Below are positions 1-5,838 of a stretch of DNA of 6,006 nucleotides, piece after piece. Every line of letters starts with the position of its first letter. Position 1 is the stretch's first letter. The notes beneath the pieces were generated by a model. That model ran no database searches. It saw only the letters and a program-made list of their open reading frames with translations, and was not told where the DNA came from. Both the position numbers and the translations under genes were made by a program. The DNA lies in the NCBI GenBank assembly GCA_004525055.1, contig SPDF01000111.1, forward strand, positions 1 through 6,006, read 5' to 3'. This DNA is from Gemmatimonadales bacterium. Lineage in GTDB: Bacteria; Gemmatimonadota; Gemmatimonadetes; Gemmatimonadales; GWC2-71-9.

Positions 1-485
1 AGCAGGTCAACGCCGGTCGGTCCGTCGAGCGCGATCAGCGGGACCCGCATGTCGCGCACCCGTTCGATGAGCGATGCGGCCGGGCCCCGGGGCGCCCCCG
101 AGGCACCCGTCCCGAGCACGGCGTCCACGGCCAGGGCCACCATCGGCCAGGGGCCGTCGGGTGACAGCGGCCGAACGCCCTCGGCGAGCGCGATCGCGCG
201 GACATGTGCGGTGAGGGGGGATGGCGCGCCGGGAAGCGATGCGACCCAGACCGGGACATGGTGCCTGTGGAGGGTTCGGGCGAGTACCCACCCGTCGCCG
301 CCATTGTTGCCGGTTCCCGCCGCGACGAGTACGCCACCACGCAATGCGGGACCAAACCGCGCCGCCACGACCGCCGCGCAGGCCCGCCCTGCGGCATCCA
401 TCAGTGTGCCGACGTTGATGCCGCCGGCTTCCGCCTGTCGATCCCACTCGGCGGATTGTGCGGGGGTAAGTACCGGGATGTGCAT
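1..485 (-). CDS. nnrE: NAD(P)H-hydrate epimerase (YjeF N-terminal domain), 3' end beyond window
   Basis: The enzyme interconverts the R and S forms of hydrated NAD(P)H so that the partner dehydratase can repair the damaged cofactor in the cytoplasm. The first 161 codons are visible. The signature GTGNNGGDGWVLAR lies at residues 57-70, including the conserved Asn60-Asn61 and Asp64. DAVLGTGASG at 121-130 carries the Asp that coordinates potassium in this family, and a LDGPTGVD segment sits at 153-160 where relatives usually have D-x-P-S-G-x-D. I chose the ATG at 485 because a weak GGAAC lies about 8 nt upstream; an in-frame GTG two codons earlier (491) is possible. The C-terminus lies off the window, so a fusion to the NnrD dehydratase domain, common in bacteria, cannot be judged. 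The gene follows a palindromic repeat that occupies most of its leader. The family assignment is firm; the exact start is less so. Confidence 0.92.
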   Translation of the reverse strand, partial: MHIPVLTPAQSAEWDRQAEAGGINVGTLMDAAGRACAAVVAARFGPALRGGVLVAAGTGNNGGDGWVLARTLHRHHVPVWVASLPGAPSPLTAHVRAIALAEGVRPLSPDGPWPMVALAVDAVLGTGASGAPRGPAASLIERVRDMRVPLIALDGPTGVDL

Positions 486-502
486 CGTCACGGTTCCGTT
501 TC

Positions 503-587
503 TGTCATTGCGAGGAGGCCCTGCAAGGGGCCGACGAAGCAATCTCGAACCAGATTGCTTCGGCCGCTCCGCGGCCTCGCAATGACA
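503..587. repeat. 85-bp MITE/REP-like palindromic repeat with 13-bp terminal inverted repeats
   Basis: The ends TGTCATTGCGAGG (503-515) and CCTCGCAATGACA (575-587) are perfect reverse complements. Inside them is a second perfect 11-bp pair, CGAAGCAATCT (535-545) and AGATTGCTTCG (552-562), with a 6-nt loop. Two smaller hairpins flank it: GGCCGC/GCGGCC (562-567 and 571-576) and an imperfect GGCC-based one at 517-532. The element folds as a cloverleaf on either strand. The end sequence and the internal GAAGCAATCT motif resemble a repeat scattered through many environmental bacterial genomes, often misannotated as short ORFs; that is from memory. No transposase is present, so a non-autonomous element is inferred. 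No clear target duplication is visible. It fills most of the 111-bp gap between the zinc-ribbon gene and nnrE and could act as a bidirectional transcript-end hairpin. Confidence 0.88.
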
Positions 588-596
588 AAACGCATA

Positions 597-791
597 CTAC
601 TTGAATGACTGACCTATGACCCGCCCAAACGAGATCTCGCCGTTGTCGATCCGCAGGTTGAATCCGCATTCCGGATTGGTGCAGACCCAGGCCTTGTAGG
701 TGATCGGGGCCCCTTCGCGACCGTAGTCCGACAGCGGGATGAGCTTTCCATCGGCGCATTTTTGACACGGCGGCCAGTCTTTCCCTTCCAT
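597..791 (-). CDS. Small zinc-ribbon-like protein of unknown function
   Basis: A 64-residue cytoplasmic protein with two cysteine pairs: C9-Q-K-C12 and C37-T-N-P-E-C42, spaced CX2C-X24-CX4C. The pattern suggests a single structural zinc site, as in small zinc ribbons. The segment between the pairs is polar and glycine-bearing. The C-terminal tail (residues 44-64) has alternating hydrophobic residues that could form beta strands. There is no signal peptide, membrane segment or catalytic motif. The ATG at 791 is supported by GGGAGGG with its core 5 nt upstream. It starts 14 bp after the Minf_1886-family gene, so the two are probably cotranscribed with glyA. Its stop is only 9 bp from the palindromic repeat. 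I do not recognise a named family. It could bind nucleic acid or a protein partner, but nothing in the sequence decides this. That it is a real gene is supported by the ribosome site, context and cysteine pattern. Confidence 0.8.
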   Translation of the reverse strand: MEGKDWPPCQKCADGKLIPLSDYGREGAPITYKAWVCTNPECGFNLRIDNGEISFGRVIGQSFK

Positions 792-796
792 GTGTC

Positions 797-801
797 CCTC
801 C
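797..801 (-). promoter_or_regulatory. Ribosome binding site of the zinc-ribbon gene
   Basis: On the minus strand GGAGG, inside GGGAGGG, lies 5 nt before the ATG at 791. It falls in the 14-bp gap after the Minf_1886-family stop codon and supports independent initiation of a very short gene. Confidence 0.75.
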
Positions 802-805
802 CGGG

Positions 806-1204
806 CTAGGTCTCGAGCTGTTCCGACGCGGCACCCTTCCAGACGTAGCCGGTCCGGAACGCCTCTGCGAAATCGTACACACCAACGAACTCATCCGCGG
901 AATCATCAGGCTGGGCCACCAGCAACCCCGCTTCGACGAGCGTGAATACGACGCGCCCGACCGCATCGGTGGAGGTGATGCCCCAATGATCCAGCACCGA
1001 CGGCGCGAGGAGGCCGAACTGTTCCCAGGCCAAGTCGCGGCAGGCCCAGGCAACCTCGGCGCCCGCGAGATGCCGCCGCGCCGGGAGTCGGGACTGCACA
1101 TGCTCGATAGCGCCGAGCACGAAAAGGTAGGCGCGCTCGTCGAACGGACCGCCCCGCGAACGGATGCGGGTCAGCACGTCGGCGACGAACGTGAGGTCGT
1201 TCAC
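806..1204 (-). CDS. Minf_1886 family protein, function unknown
   Basis: A 132-residue soluble protein. It matches my recollection of the uncharacterised Minf_1886 family (about 120-140 residues, seen in Planctomycetes, Verrucomicrobia and relatives). The recognisable stretches are RHLAG at 44-48, WEQFG at 60-64, DHWGI at 72-76, VVFTLVEAGLL at 85-95 and VYDF at 109-112. The family is defined by such an R-H-x-x-G, E-x-F-G, HWGI and VF-x-LVEAGL series. No catalytic residues or metal ligands are established, and the fold looks mainly helical. The start is GTG at 1204, overlapping the glyA stop as GTGA, which implies translational coupling to glyA; there is only a weak GGACGAG upstream. The C-terminal residues 120-132 are probably disordered. 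The location directly behind glyA suggests a housekeeping role, but this is inference only. The family call is fairly sure; the function is unknown. Confidence 0.87.
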   Translation of the reverse strand: MNDLTFVADVLTRIRSRGGPFDERAYLFVLGAIEHVQSRLPARRHLAGAEVAWACRDLAWEQFGLLAPSVLDHWGITSTDAVGRVVFTLVEAGLLVAQPDDSADEFVGVYDFAEAFRTGYVWKGAASEQLET

Positions 1205-2460
1205 GCCTCGTCCGCCTGGTAGAGCGGGAAGGCACGGGCGAGTTCCTCTACCTCTCCACGGACCGTTTCGACCGTCGCGTCGTCCTGACCCACGAGGACG
1301 CGATCAATCAGCGTGGCGATGCGCTTCATCTCTGACGTCCCCATGCCGCGGGTCGTGAGGGCGGGCGTGCCGAGTCGGATGCCGCTCGTCACGAACGGCG
1401 ACTCCGGATCGTCCGGCACAGTGTTCTTGTTGACGGTAATCCCCGCGCGGTCGAGCAGTTTCTCGGCGACCTTGCCGGTCAGCCCCTTGGGCCGGAGATC
1501 GACCAGCATCAGGTGCGAATCGGTGCCGCCCGACACAATGTCGAACCCACGGCTCTGCAGCGCGACGGCGAGCGCCTTGGCATTCTCAACCACCTGGCGC
1601 GCATAGACGCGGAAGCCGGGCTCCAGCACCTCCCCGAACGCCACCGCCTTCGCGGCAATGACATGCATCAGCGGACCACCCTGGTGCCCAGGGAAGACGG
1701 ACTTGTCCACCTGCTTGGCGAGTGCCTCGCCGCAGAGAATCATCCCGCCGCGTGGGCCGCGAAGCGTCTTGTGGGTGGTGCTGGTGGCGACATCGGCAAA
1801 CGGTATGGGCGACGGGTAGACGCCGCCGGCAACCAGCCCCGCGAAATGCGCCATGTCCACGAGCAGGTAGGCCTCGACCTCATCGGCGATGCTGCGGAAC
1901 ACCTCAAAGTCTATGATCCGTGCGTAGGCGCTGCCGCCGGCAATGATCAGCTTGGGGCGCTCGCGGCGGGCCATGTCACGGACGGCGTCATAGTCGATCA
2001 GCCCGGTGGCCGGATCGACCCCGTACTGGACCGCGCGAAAGATCATGCCGCTGTGGTTGACCGACGCGCCATGCGTCAGGTGGCCGCCATGCGGCAGCGA
2101 CATCCCCATGAGGAGATCGCCCGGCGCAATGAGCGCCATGTACGCCGCGAGGTTGGCCTGCGCGCCGCTGTGCGGCTGCACGTTGGCGTGCTCCGCGCCG
2201 AAGATGCGCTTGACCCGCTCGATGGCGAGTCGCTCGACCTCGTCGACCACTTCACAGCCGCCGTAGTACCGGCGCCCGGGGTACCCCTCCGCGTATTTAT
2301 TGGTCAGCGGCGTCCCCATCGCATCGATCACGGCCCGGCTGGCGAAATTCTCGCTCGCGATCAGCTCGAGCCCGTCCCGCTGGCGGCGCAGCTCGCGGTC
2401 CACGATGGCGGCGACGGCTGGATCGGCCTCCCGCAGGCCGGCGGTATTGTGACGCGTCAC
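1201..2460 (-). CDS. glyA: Serine hydroxymethyltransferase
   Basis: A PLP-dependent cytoplasmic enzyme that transfers the serine hydroxymethyl group to tetrahydrofolate, giving glycine and 5,10-methylene-tetrahydrofolate; it is the main source of one-carbon units. The 419-residue length is typical. Conserved features are LELIASENF at 31-39, NKYAEGYPGRRYYGG at 54-68, the cofactor-binding HSGAQAN at 97-103, DMAHFAGLVAGG at 202-213 and TSTTHKTLRGPRGG at 226-239. Lys231 forms the Schiff base, matching Lys229 of the E. coli enzyme. The C-terminal SGIRLGTPALTTRG (359-372) is also intact. I chose the GTG at 2460 over a longer frame beginning at 2640. The extra 60 residues have no family similarity and lie over rpiB, while the GTG follows a strong GGGGAGGGG. 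It overlaps the rpiB stop as GTGA, and its own stop overlaps the next start in the same way. No disruption is seen. Confidence 0.98.
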   Translation of the reverse strand: MTRHNTAGLREADPAVAAIVDRELRRQRDGLELIASENFASRAVIDAMGTPLTNKYAEGYPGRRYYGGCEVVDEVERLAIERVKRIFGAEHANVQPHSGAQANLAAYMALIAPGDLLMGMSLPHGGHLTHGASVNHSGMIFRAVQYGVDPATGLIDYDAVRDMARRERPKLIIAGGSAYARIIDFEVFRSIADEVEAYLLVDMAHFAGLVAGGVYPSPIPFADVATSTTHKTLRGPRGGMILCGEALAKQVDKSVFPGHQGGPLMHVIAAKAVAFGEVLEPGFRVYARQVVENAKALAVALQSRGFDIVSGGTDSHLMLVDLRPKGLTGKVAEKLLDRAGITVNKNTVPDDPESPFVTSGIRLGTPALTTRGMGTSEMKRIATLIDRVLVGQDDATVETVRGEVEELARAFPLYQADEA

Positions 2461-2903
2461 GTCCCCTCCCCTTCCTCGATCTTGGCGACCCGACGGCTGT
2501 GCCGGCCCCCCGCGAACGGAGTGTCCAGCCAGCGCTTGAGAATGTCCACCGCTTGCACGTCCGTCACGAATCGCGCCGGAAGCACCAGCACGTTGGCGTC
2601 GTTGTGCTGACGCGCCAGTTCGGCGATTTCCGGCGTCCACACCACGGCCGCCCGCACCCCGGGGTGCCGATTGGCCGCGTACGCCATTCCGAGCCCGGTC
2701 CCACAGAGCAGCACACCGCGGTTCACCTCGCCCCGCGCCACCTTCTCCGCGAGCGGATGGGCGAAATCGGGATAGTCCACCGACTCGGCGCCAGTGGTGC
2801 CGAGGTCGAGCGGCGAGTACCCGAGCGCGGACAGCTCGCGCTTCAACCGCTCCTTGAGCTCGACGCCAGCGTGGTCGGACGCGATGGGGATGATCTCTGG
2901 CAT
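2457..2903 (-). CDS. rpiB: Ribose 5-phosphate isomerase B
   Basis: The enzyme interconverts ribose 5-phosphate and ribulose 5-phosphate in the non-oxidative pentose phosphate pathway. It has 148 residues, normal for the RpiB/LacAB family. Key residues line up with the E. coli enzyme at an offset of one: Asp10-His11 in ASDHAG, the catalytic Cys67 and Thr69 in LLCGTGLGMA (65-74), and His100-Asn101 in ARQHNDANVLVL (97-108). The ATG at 2903 is chosen because the family begins at this point. A longer frame to 3161 would run antisense-like over the dehydrogenase gene with low-complexity arginine-rich sequence. No Shine-Dalgarno is visible before this ATG, unlike the downstream genes; an in-frame TTG three codons upstream is an alternative. 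RpiB is often found next to glyA in bacteria, as here. A form acting on other sugar phosphates (allose type) cannot be excluded by sequence alone. Confidence 0.95.
   Translation of the reverse strand: MPEIIPIASDHAGVELKERLKRELSALGYSPLDLGTTGAESVDYPDFAHPLAEKVARGEVNRGVLLCGTGLGMAYAANRHPGVRAAVVWTPEIAELARQHNDANVLVLPARFVTDVQAVDILKRWLDTPFAGGRHSRRVAKIEEGEGT
2463..2471 (-). promoter_or_regulatory. Strong ribosome binding site fixing the glyA GTG start
   Basis: On the minus strand GGGGAGGGG ends 2 nt before the GTG, with its central GGAGG 4 nt away. It lies within the last codons of rpiB. This site, together with the 4-bp overlap, decides against the longer upstream start for glyA. Confidence 0.78.
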
Positions 2904-2931
2904 GTATGGCAATGTAGTTGAACCGCGGGGA

Positions 2932-2970
2932 AGCGGGGAAGCGGGAACGCCCCCTCCCCGCTTCCCCGCT
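2932..2970 (-). terminator. GC-rich inverted repeat after the amino acid dehydrogenase; possible terminator or attenuator
   Basis: AGCGGGGAAGCGGG (2932-2945) and CCCGCTTCCCCGCT (2957-2970) are perfect 14-bp complements separated by 11 nt. The hairpin begins 6 bp after the dehydrogenase stop codon and ends 28 bp before the rpiB start, so position suggests transcript ending. No T-run follows on the minus strand, so it is not a canonical intrinsic terminator. The left arm also belongs to a short tandem repeat of GGGGAAGC (2927-2934 and 2935-2942). Confidence 0.55.
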
Positions 2971-2976
2971 GGACGC

Positions 2977-4038
2977 CTAGGCAGGCATCCACATCGGCCG
3001 CATCCCGCCGACCTGCTGCAGCCGCTTTTCGGCCAGGCGGTCGGCGGCGAGGTACGACGGGATCTTGTTCGAGGCGGCGAGATCGTAAATGCGCAGCAGG
3101 GTGTCGTAGATCTCCCCCGCCTTGTTCTTCGACCGCTCCGCGGTCCAGCCGTGAATCTCACCGTAGACGTTGATCAACCCACCGCCGTTGATCACGAAAT
3201 CTGGCGCGTAGAGAATCCCCTTCGCGTCCAGGGCGTCGCCATGTCGCTCCTCGGCGAGCTGATTGTTGGCGCCGCCGGCCACGATGCCGACCTTCAGCCG
3301 CTTGAGAGTGTCGTCGTTGATCGTGGCGCCGAGCGCACAGGGCGCGTAGATGTCGGCAGCCTGGTCGTAGATCTTGTCCGGCGCCACCGCCGTCGCGCCA
3401 GTCTCCTTGACCACTTTCTTCACCTTCGCCTCGTCCACGTCCGCCACGACCAACTTGACGCCCTCGGCCTTGAGGTAGGTGCAGAGGTACTGGCCCACGT
3501 GGCCGCATCCCTGCACGAGCACCGTCTTCCCGCTCAAATTGTCACTCCCCCACTTCGCCTTGGCCGTCGCCTTGATGCCGACGTAGACGCCGTGCGCCGT
3601 GACCGGCGACGGATCGCCGGACAGGCCAGTCAGCCCCGCCACGTGGTGGGTCTCATAGTGCACAAACTCCATGTCCGCCGGGCTGGTGCCGACGTCCTCC
3701 GCGGTGATGTACCGCCCACCGAGCGATTCGACGAAGCGCCCGTGCGCGCGGAAGATGGCCTCGCGGTCGGTCCGCTTGTTGTCGCCGATGATGACGGACT
3801 TGCCGCCCCCGAGGCTGAGCCCCGCCACCGCGGCCTTATAGGTCATGCCGCGGGCGAGGCGCAGCGCATCGGTGATGGCGGCATCGGTCGAGTCGTACTG
3901 CCAGAAGCGGGTGCCGCCGAGGGCGGGGCCAAGGGTGGTGTCGTGGATGGCGATGATGCCGAAATAGCCGCATGCGGGTTCGTGGCAGAAGACCACCTGC
4001 TCGTGCCCGTATCCGGCAATGTCCTTGAAGAGATCCAT
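2977..4038 (-). CDS. ldh: Leucine (Glu/Leu/Phe/Val family) dehydrogenase
   Basis: An NAD-dependent enzyme that oxidatively deaminates branched-chain amino acids to 2-oxo acids and ammonia, or works in reverse. The 353 residues match leucine dehydrogenases. The N-terminal catalytic domain has IHDTTLGPALGGTR at 31-44, MTYKAAVAGLSLGGGK at 65-80 and AEDVGTS at 113-119. Lys68 (substrate binding), Lys80 (catalytic) and Asp115 fall at the numbering known for the Bacillus enzyme. The NAD-binding Rossmann domain begins with VLVQGCGHVG at 173-182 and ends its first beta-alpha-beta unit with Asp200 in VVAD. GGANNQL (255-261) is also conserved. The ATG at 4038 matches the usual family start; no strong ribosome site precedes it, and a GTG four codons upstream is possible. 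A frame extended to 4203 overlaps the hbd gene and is rejected. Valine or phenylalanine specificity cannot be excluded, so the symbol (also written leuDH or bcd) is tentative. Confidence 0.94.
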   Translation of the reverse strand: MDLFKDIAGYGHEQVVFCHEPACGYFGIIAIHDTTLGPALGGTRFWQYDSTDAAITDALRLARGMTYKAAVAGLSLGGGKSVIIGDNKRTDREAIFRAHGRFVESLGGRYITAEDVGTSPADMEFVHYETHHVAGLTGLSGDPSPVTAHGVYVGIKATAKAKWGSDNLSGKTVLVQGCGHVGQYLCTYLKAEGVKLVVADVDEAKVKKVVKETGATAVAPDKIYDQAADIYAPCALGATINDDTLKRLKVGIVAGGANNQLAEERHGDALDAKGILYAPDFVINGGGLINVYGEIHGWTAERSKNKAGEIYDTLLRIYDLAASNKIPSYLAADRLAEKRLQQVGGMRPMWMPA

Positions 4039-4072
4039 GGCAACGCTCACTGGGAAATGGCGGTTGAGGGAC

Positions 4073-4092
4073 CGGCCAGGAGAGTCCGGCCG
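4073..4092 (-). other. Short imperfect hairpin between hbd and the amino acid dehydrogenase
   Basis: CGGCC and GGCCG close a stem that continues as GGA/TCC around a 3-nt loop, giving 8 paired bases with one bulged A (4078). It sits in the 67-bp gap between the two genes. There is no T-run, so it may only be an mRNA processing or stability hairpin, or chance in GC-rich sequence. Confidence 0.25.
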
Positions 4093-4105
4093 ATCGTCGA
4101 CAGCG

Positions 4106-4954
4106 TCACTTGGCGTACTCGTAGAACCCGCGGCCGCTCTTTCGGCCGAGATACCCCGCTGCCACCATGCGGCGAAGCAACGGGCAGGCCCGGTACTTGT
4201 CATCGCCGAGCCCGCGGTGCAGCACTTCGAGAATCGCGAGGCAGACGTCGAGTCCGATGAAGTCTGCCAGGGCGAGCGGCCCCATCGGGTGGGCCATGCC
4301 CAGCTTCATGACGGTGTCGATCGACTCCGGCGTCGCCACCCCCTCCATGACGCAGAAGATGGCCTCGTTGATCATCGGCATGAGGACCCGGTTGGAGACG
4401 AATCCGGGATAGTCGTTCACTTCGACCGGCGTCTTCCCCAGGGCCCGGGAGGTCTCCATGGTCCAGGCGGCTGTCTCGTCCGTCGTGGAATGGCCGCGAA
4501 TGATCTCCACCAGTTGCATGACCGGCACCGGATTCATGAAATGCATGCCGATGACCTGGCCGGGGCGCTTGGTCCGCGCCGCAATCTCGGTGATGGAGAT
4601 CGAGCTGGTGTTGGTCGCGAGGATCGCCTCCGGCTTCGCGATCCGGTCGAGCTCGGCAAAGAGCGCAAACTTGACGTCTGGACGCTCCGAGGCGGCTTCG
4701 ACGACAAGGTCGGCCGCAGCCGCCGCGTCGAGCGAGAGATGCGCGGAGATGCGCCCCATCACCTCGTCGGCGAGGGTCGCCGTGAGCGTCCCTTTCTTGA
4801 CCTGCCGGTCGAGGTTGCCACGAATGGTGGCCATCCCCCGGTCGAGTGCAGGCTGGGCGACATCGATAAGCGCCACCTGCCACCCATGCTGGGAAAAGAC
4901 GTGGGCGATGCCGTTACCCATCGTCCCGGCTCCCACGACAGCCGCTCGCTTCAT
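4106..4954 (-). CDS. hbd: 3-hydroxybutyryl-CoA (3-hydroxyacyl-CoA) dehydrogenase
   Basis: An NAD(P)-dependent enzyme that interconverts (S)-3-hydroxyacyl-CoA and 3-oxoacyl-CoA, probably with short chains, in beta-oxidation, amino acid breakdown or butyrate/polyhydroxybutyrate metabolism. The 282-residue single-function form has a Rossmann start VVGAGTMGNGIA at 6-17 and Asp31 at the end of strand beta-2. The catalytic set is Ser117 (NTSSIS), His138 (GMHFMNP, 136-142), Glu150 (LVEII) and Asn188 (FVSNR), with the same spacing as the human enzyme's 137/158/170/208. The C-terminal helical domain ends in GRKSGRGFYEY (270-280), a family hallmark. The ATG at 4954 has AGGAGG 7 nt upstream and overlaps the CPBP stop as ATGA. 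A longer frame to 5320 lies antisense-like in the protease gene and is rejected. No hydratase or thiolase is in the window, so the exact pathway is open. Confidence 0.96.
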   Translation of the reverse strand: MKRAAVVGAGTMGNGIAHVFSQHGWQVALIDVAQPALDRGMATIRGNLDRQVKKGTLTATLADEVMGRISAHLSLDAAAAADLVVEAASERPDVKFALFAELDRIAKPEAILATNTSSISITEIAARTKRPGQVIGMHFMNPVPVMQLVEIIRGHSTTDETAAWTMETSRALGKTPVEVNDYPGFVSNRVLMPMINEAIFCVMEGVATPESIDTVMKLGMAHPMGPLALADFIGLDVCLAILEVLHRGLGDDKYRACPLLRRMVAAGYLGRKSGRGFYEYAK

Positions 4955-5838
4955 ACCTCCCCCTCCTGCTTCGGTATCCACCGTGACACAAGGATGATGG
5001 CGCCGATCGTGGCCACCGAGGCCAGGATCCCACCTTCCGGTCCAAAAGCGCCGCCGCTCACCCAGGCGGGTCCACCAGGCTGGTATTCCAACAGGGGAAT
5101 CGCCAGCGGGAGGCCGCTCACCGGGGCGCCGAGCGCCGCCAGCGACAGATTCCACCCGAGATGCGCACCCCACGCCGCCCAGATCCCCCCCGGAGTGAAG
5201 AACACCGCGCCGAGCAGGACGCCAGCGAGGCTGATGTTCACGAGCCCCAGCAGCGTTGCGTCCGGATTCCCGAAGTGAGAGAGCCCGAACAGCAGGGAGG
5301 TGGCCACGACCGCCTGCCATCGACCGATCACCCCGGCAAGGAGCACGAGCGGCAGGCCGCGAAACATGATCTCCTCACTGAGGGCCGGCAGGCTCAACGC
5401 CGCGGCGGTCAGGGTGGCAGAGCGGAACCAGCCGAAGAGCGTCCCCTCCCCCATCGTCCAACTCGCGCCGGCAACCGCCAGCCCCATCACCATCGCGAGG
5501 GCGGCTGCCAGGAGTCCCAGCACCATCCCCTGCCCGAACCACCTGCCTCGCCTCGGTTGCCCATCCCAGCGCAGGTCTTCCCACGTGCGTCCCAGGACCC
5601 GGTGCCCGAGGTGGTAGGTGGCGAAGCCGAACCCGATGATCAGGCCCGCGCCCTGTGCCATAGCCTGCCAAAGCCCTGGAACGAGGAACCAATCGGGATC
5701 GACCTCGCCCGTGATGAGGGCGCCGATCGCCACCGACGCGACGAGACCGATCACGAATCCCTCGACGCCAAAGGCGATCGACCAACCGATCGCCTTGAGC
5801 AGGCCCTTCCAGCCAGTGCCGATCTCGCGTCGGCTCAA
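4951..5838 (-). CDS. CPBP-family intramembrane metalloprotease (Abi/Rce1 type)
   Basis: A polytopic membrane protein of 295 residues with the CPBP signature in order. Glu155-Glu156-x3-Arg160 lies in SEEIMFRG, Phe184-x3-His188 in FGLSH, and His226-x3-Asn230 in HLGWN. These residues form the active site in Rce1-like intramembrane glutamate proteases, so the protein is predicted to be catalytically competent. Hydrophobic segments occur near 17-44, 53-75, 104-126, 141-152, 162-186, 197-215, 220-238 and 269-287, suggesting about eight helices. Bacterial members act in protein processing, bacteriocin immunity or unknown roles; the substrate here cannot be told. The start is taken as TTG at 5838, overlapping the bioY stop as TTGA; it lacks a clear ribosome site, and the next in-frame ATG (residue 60) would delete two helices. 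The position between bioY and hbd does not reveal its function. Confidence 0.92.
   Translation of the reverse strand: MSRREIGTGWKGLLKAIGWSIAFGVEGFVIGLVASVAIGALITGEVDPDWFLVPGLWQAMAQGAGLIIGFGFATYHLGHRVLGRTWEDLRWDGQPRRGRWFGQGMVLGLLAAALAMVMGLAVAGASWTMGEGTLFGWFRSATLTAAALSLPALSEEIMFRGLPLVLLAGVIGRWQAVVATSLLFGLSHFGNPDATLLGLVNISLAGVLLGAVFFTPGGIWAAWGAHLGWNLSLAALGAPVSGLPLAIPLLEYQPGGPAWVSGGAFGPEGGILASVATIGAIILVSRWIPKQEGEV
4962..4967 (-). promoter_or_regulatory. Ribosome binding site of hbd
   Basis: A perfect AGGAGG on the minus strand lies 7 nt before the hbd ATG and inside the last codons of the protease gene. A second GGAGG lies almost against the ATG. The first site fixes the start and shows that hbd can initiate strongly despite the overlap. 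Confidence 0.82.

Noticed and set aside
49..608. Plus-strand frames that run through nnrE and end in or after the palindromic repeat
   Set aside because: Their C-termini are translations of the repeat, a familiar source of spurious ORFs, and the rest is antisense to nnrE.
1513..2610. Long plus-strand open frame (365 codons) opposite glyA and rpiB
   Set aside because: It is antisense to two clearly recognised enzymes, has no family resemblance, and is expected from high-GC codon bias.
2461..2640. 60-residue N-terminal extension of glyA to an upstream ATG
   Set aside because: The extension overlaps rpiB in another frame, lacks family similarity, and a strong ribosome site precedes the GTG at 2460.
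4039..4203. N-terminal extension of the amino acid dehydrogenase
   Set aside because: It would overlap about 98 bp of hbd and cross an intergenic hairpin; family proteins start at the ATG at 4038.
2794..4260. Plus-strand open frame of 488 codons opposite the amino acid dehydrogenase
   Set aside because: It mirrors the dehydrogenase codons, is rich in Arg/Val/Asp/His as antisense GC-rich frames are, and crosses the GC hairpin and an intergenic gap.
4019..5278. Plus-strand open frame of 419 codons opposite hbd and the CPBP protease
   Set aside because: Antisense shadow; the minus-strand genes have complete catalytic motifs and ribosome sites.
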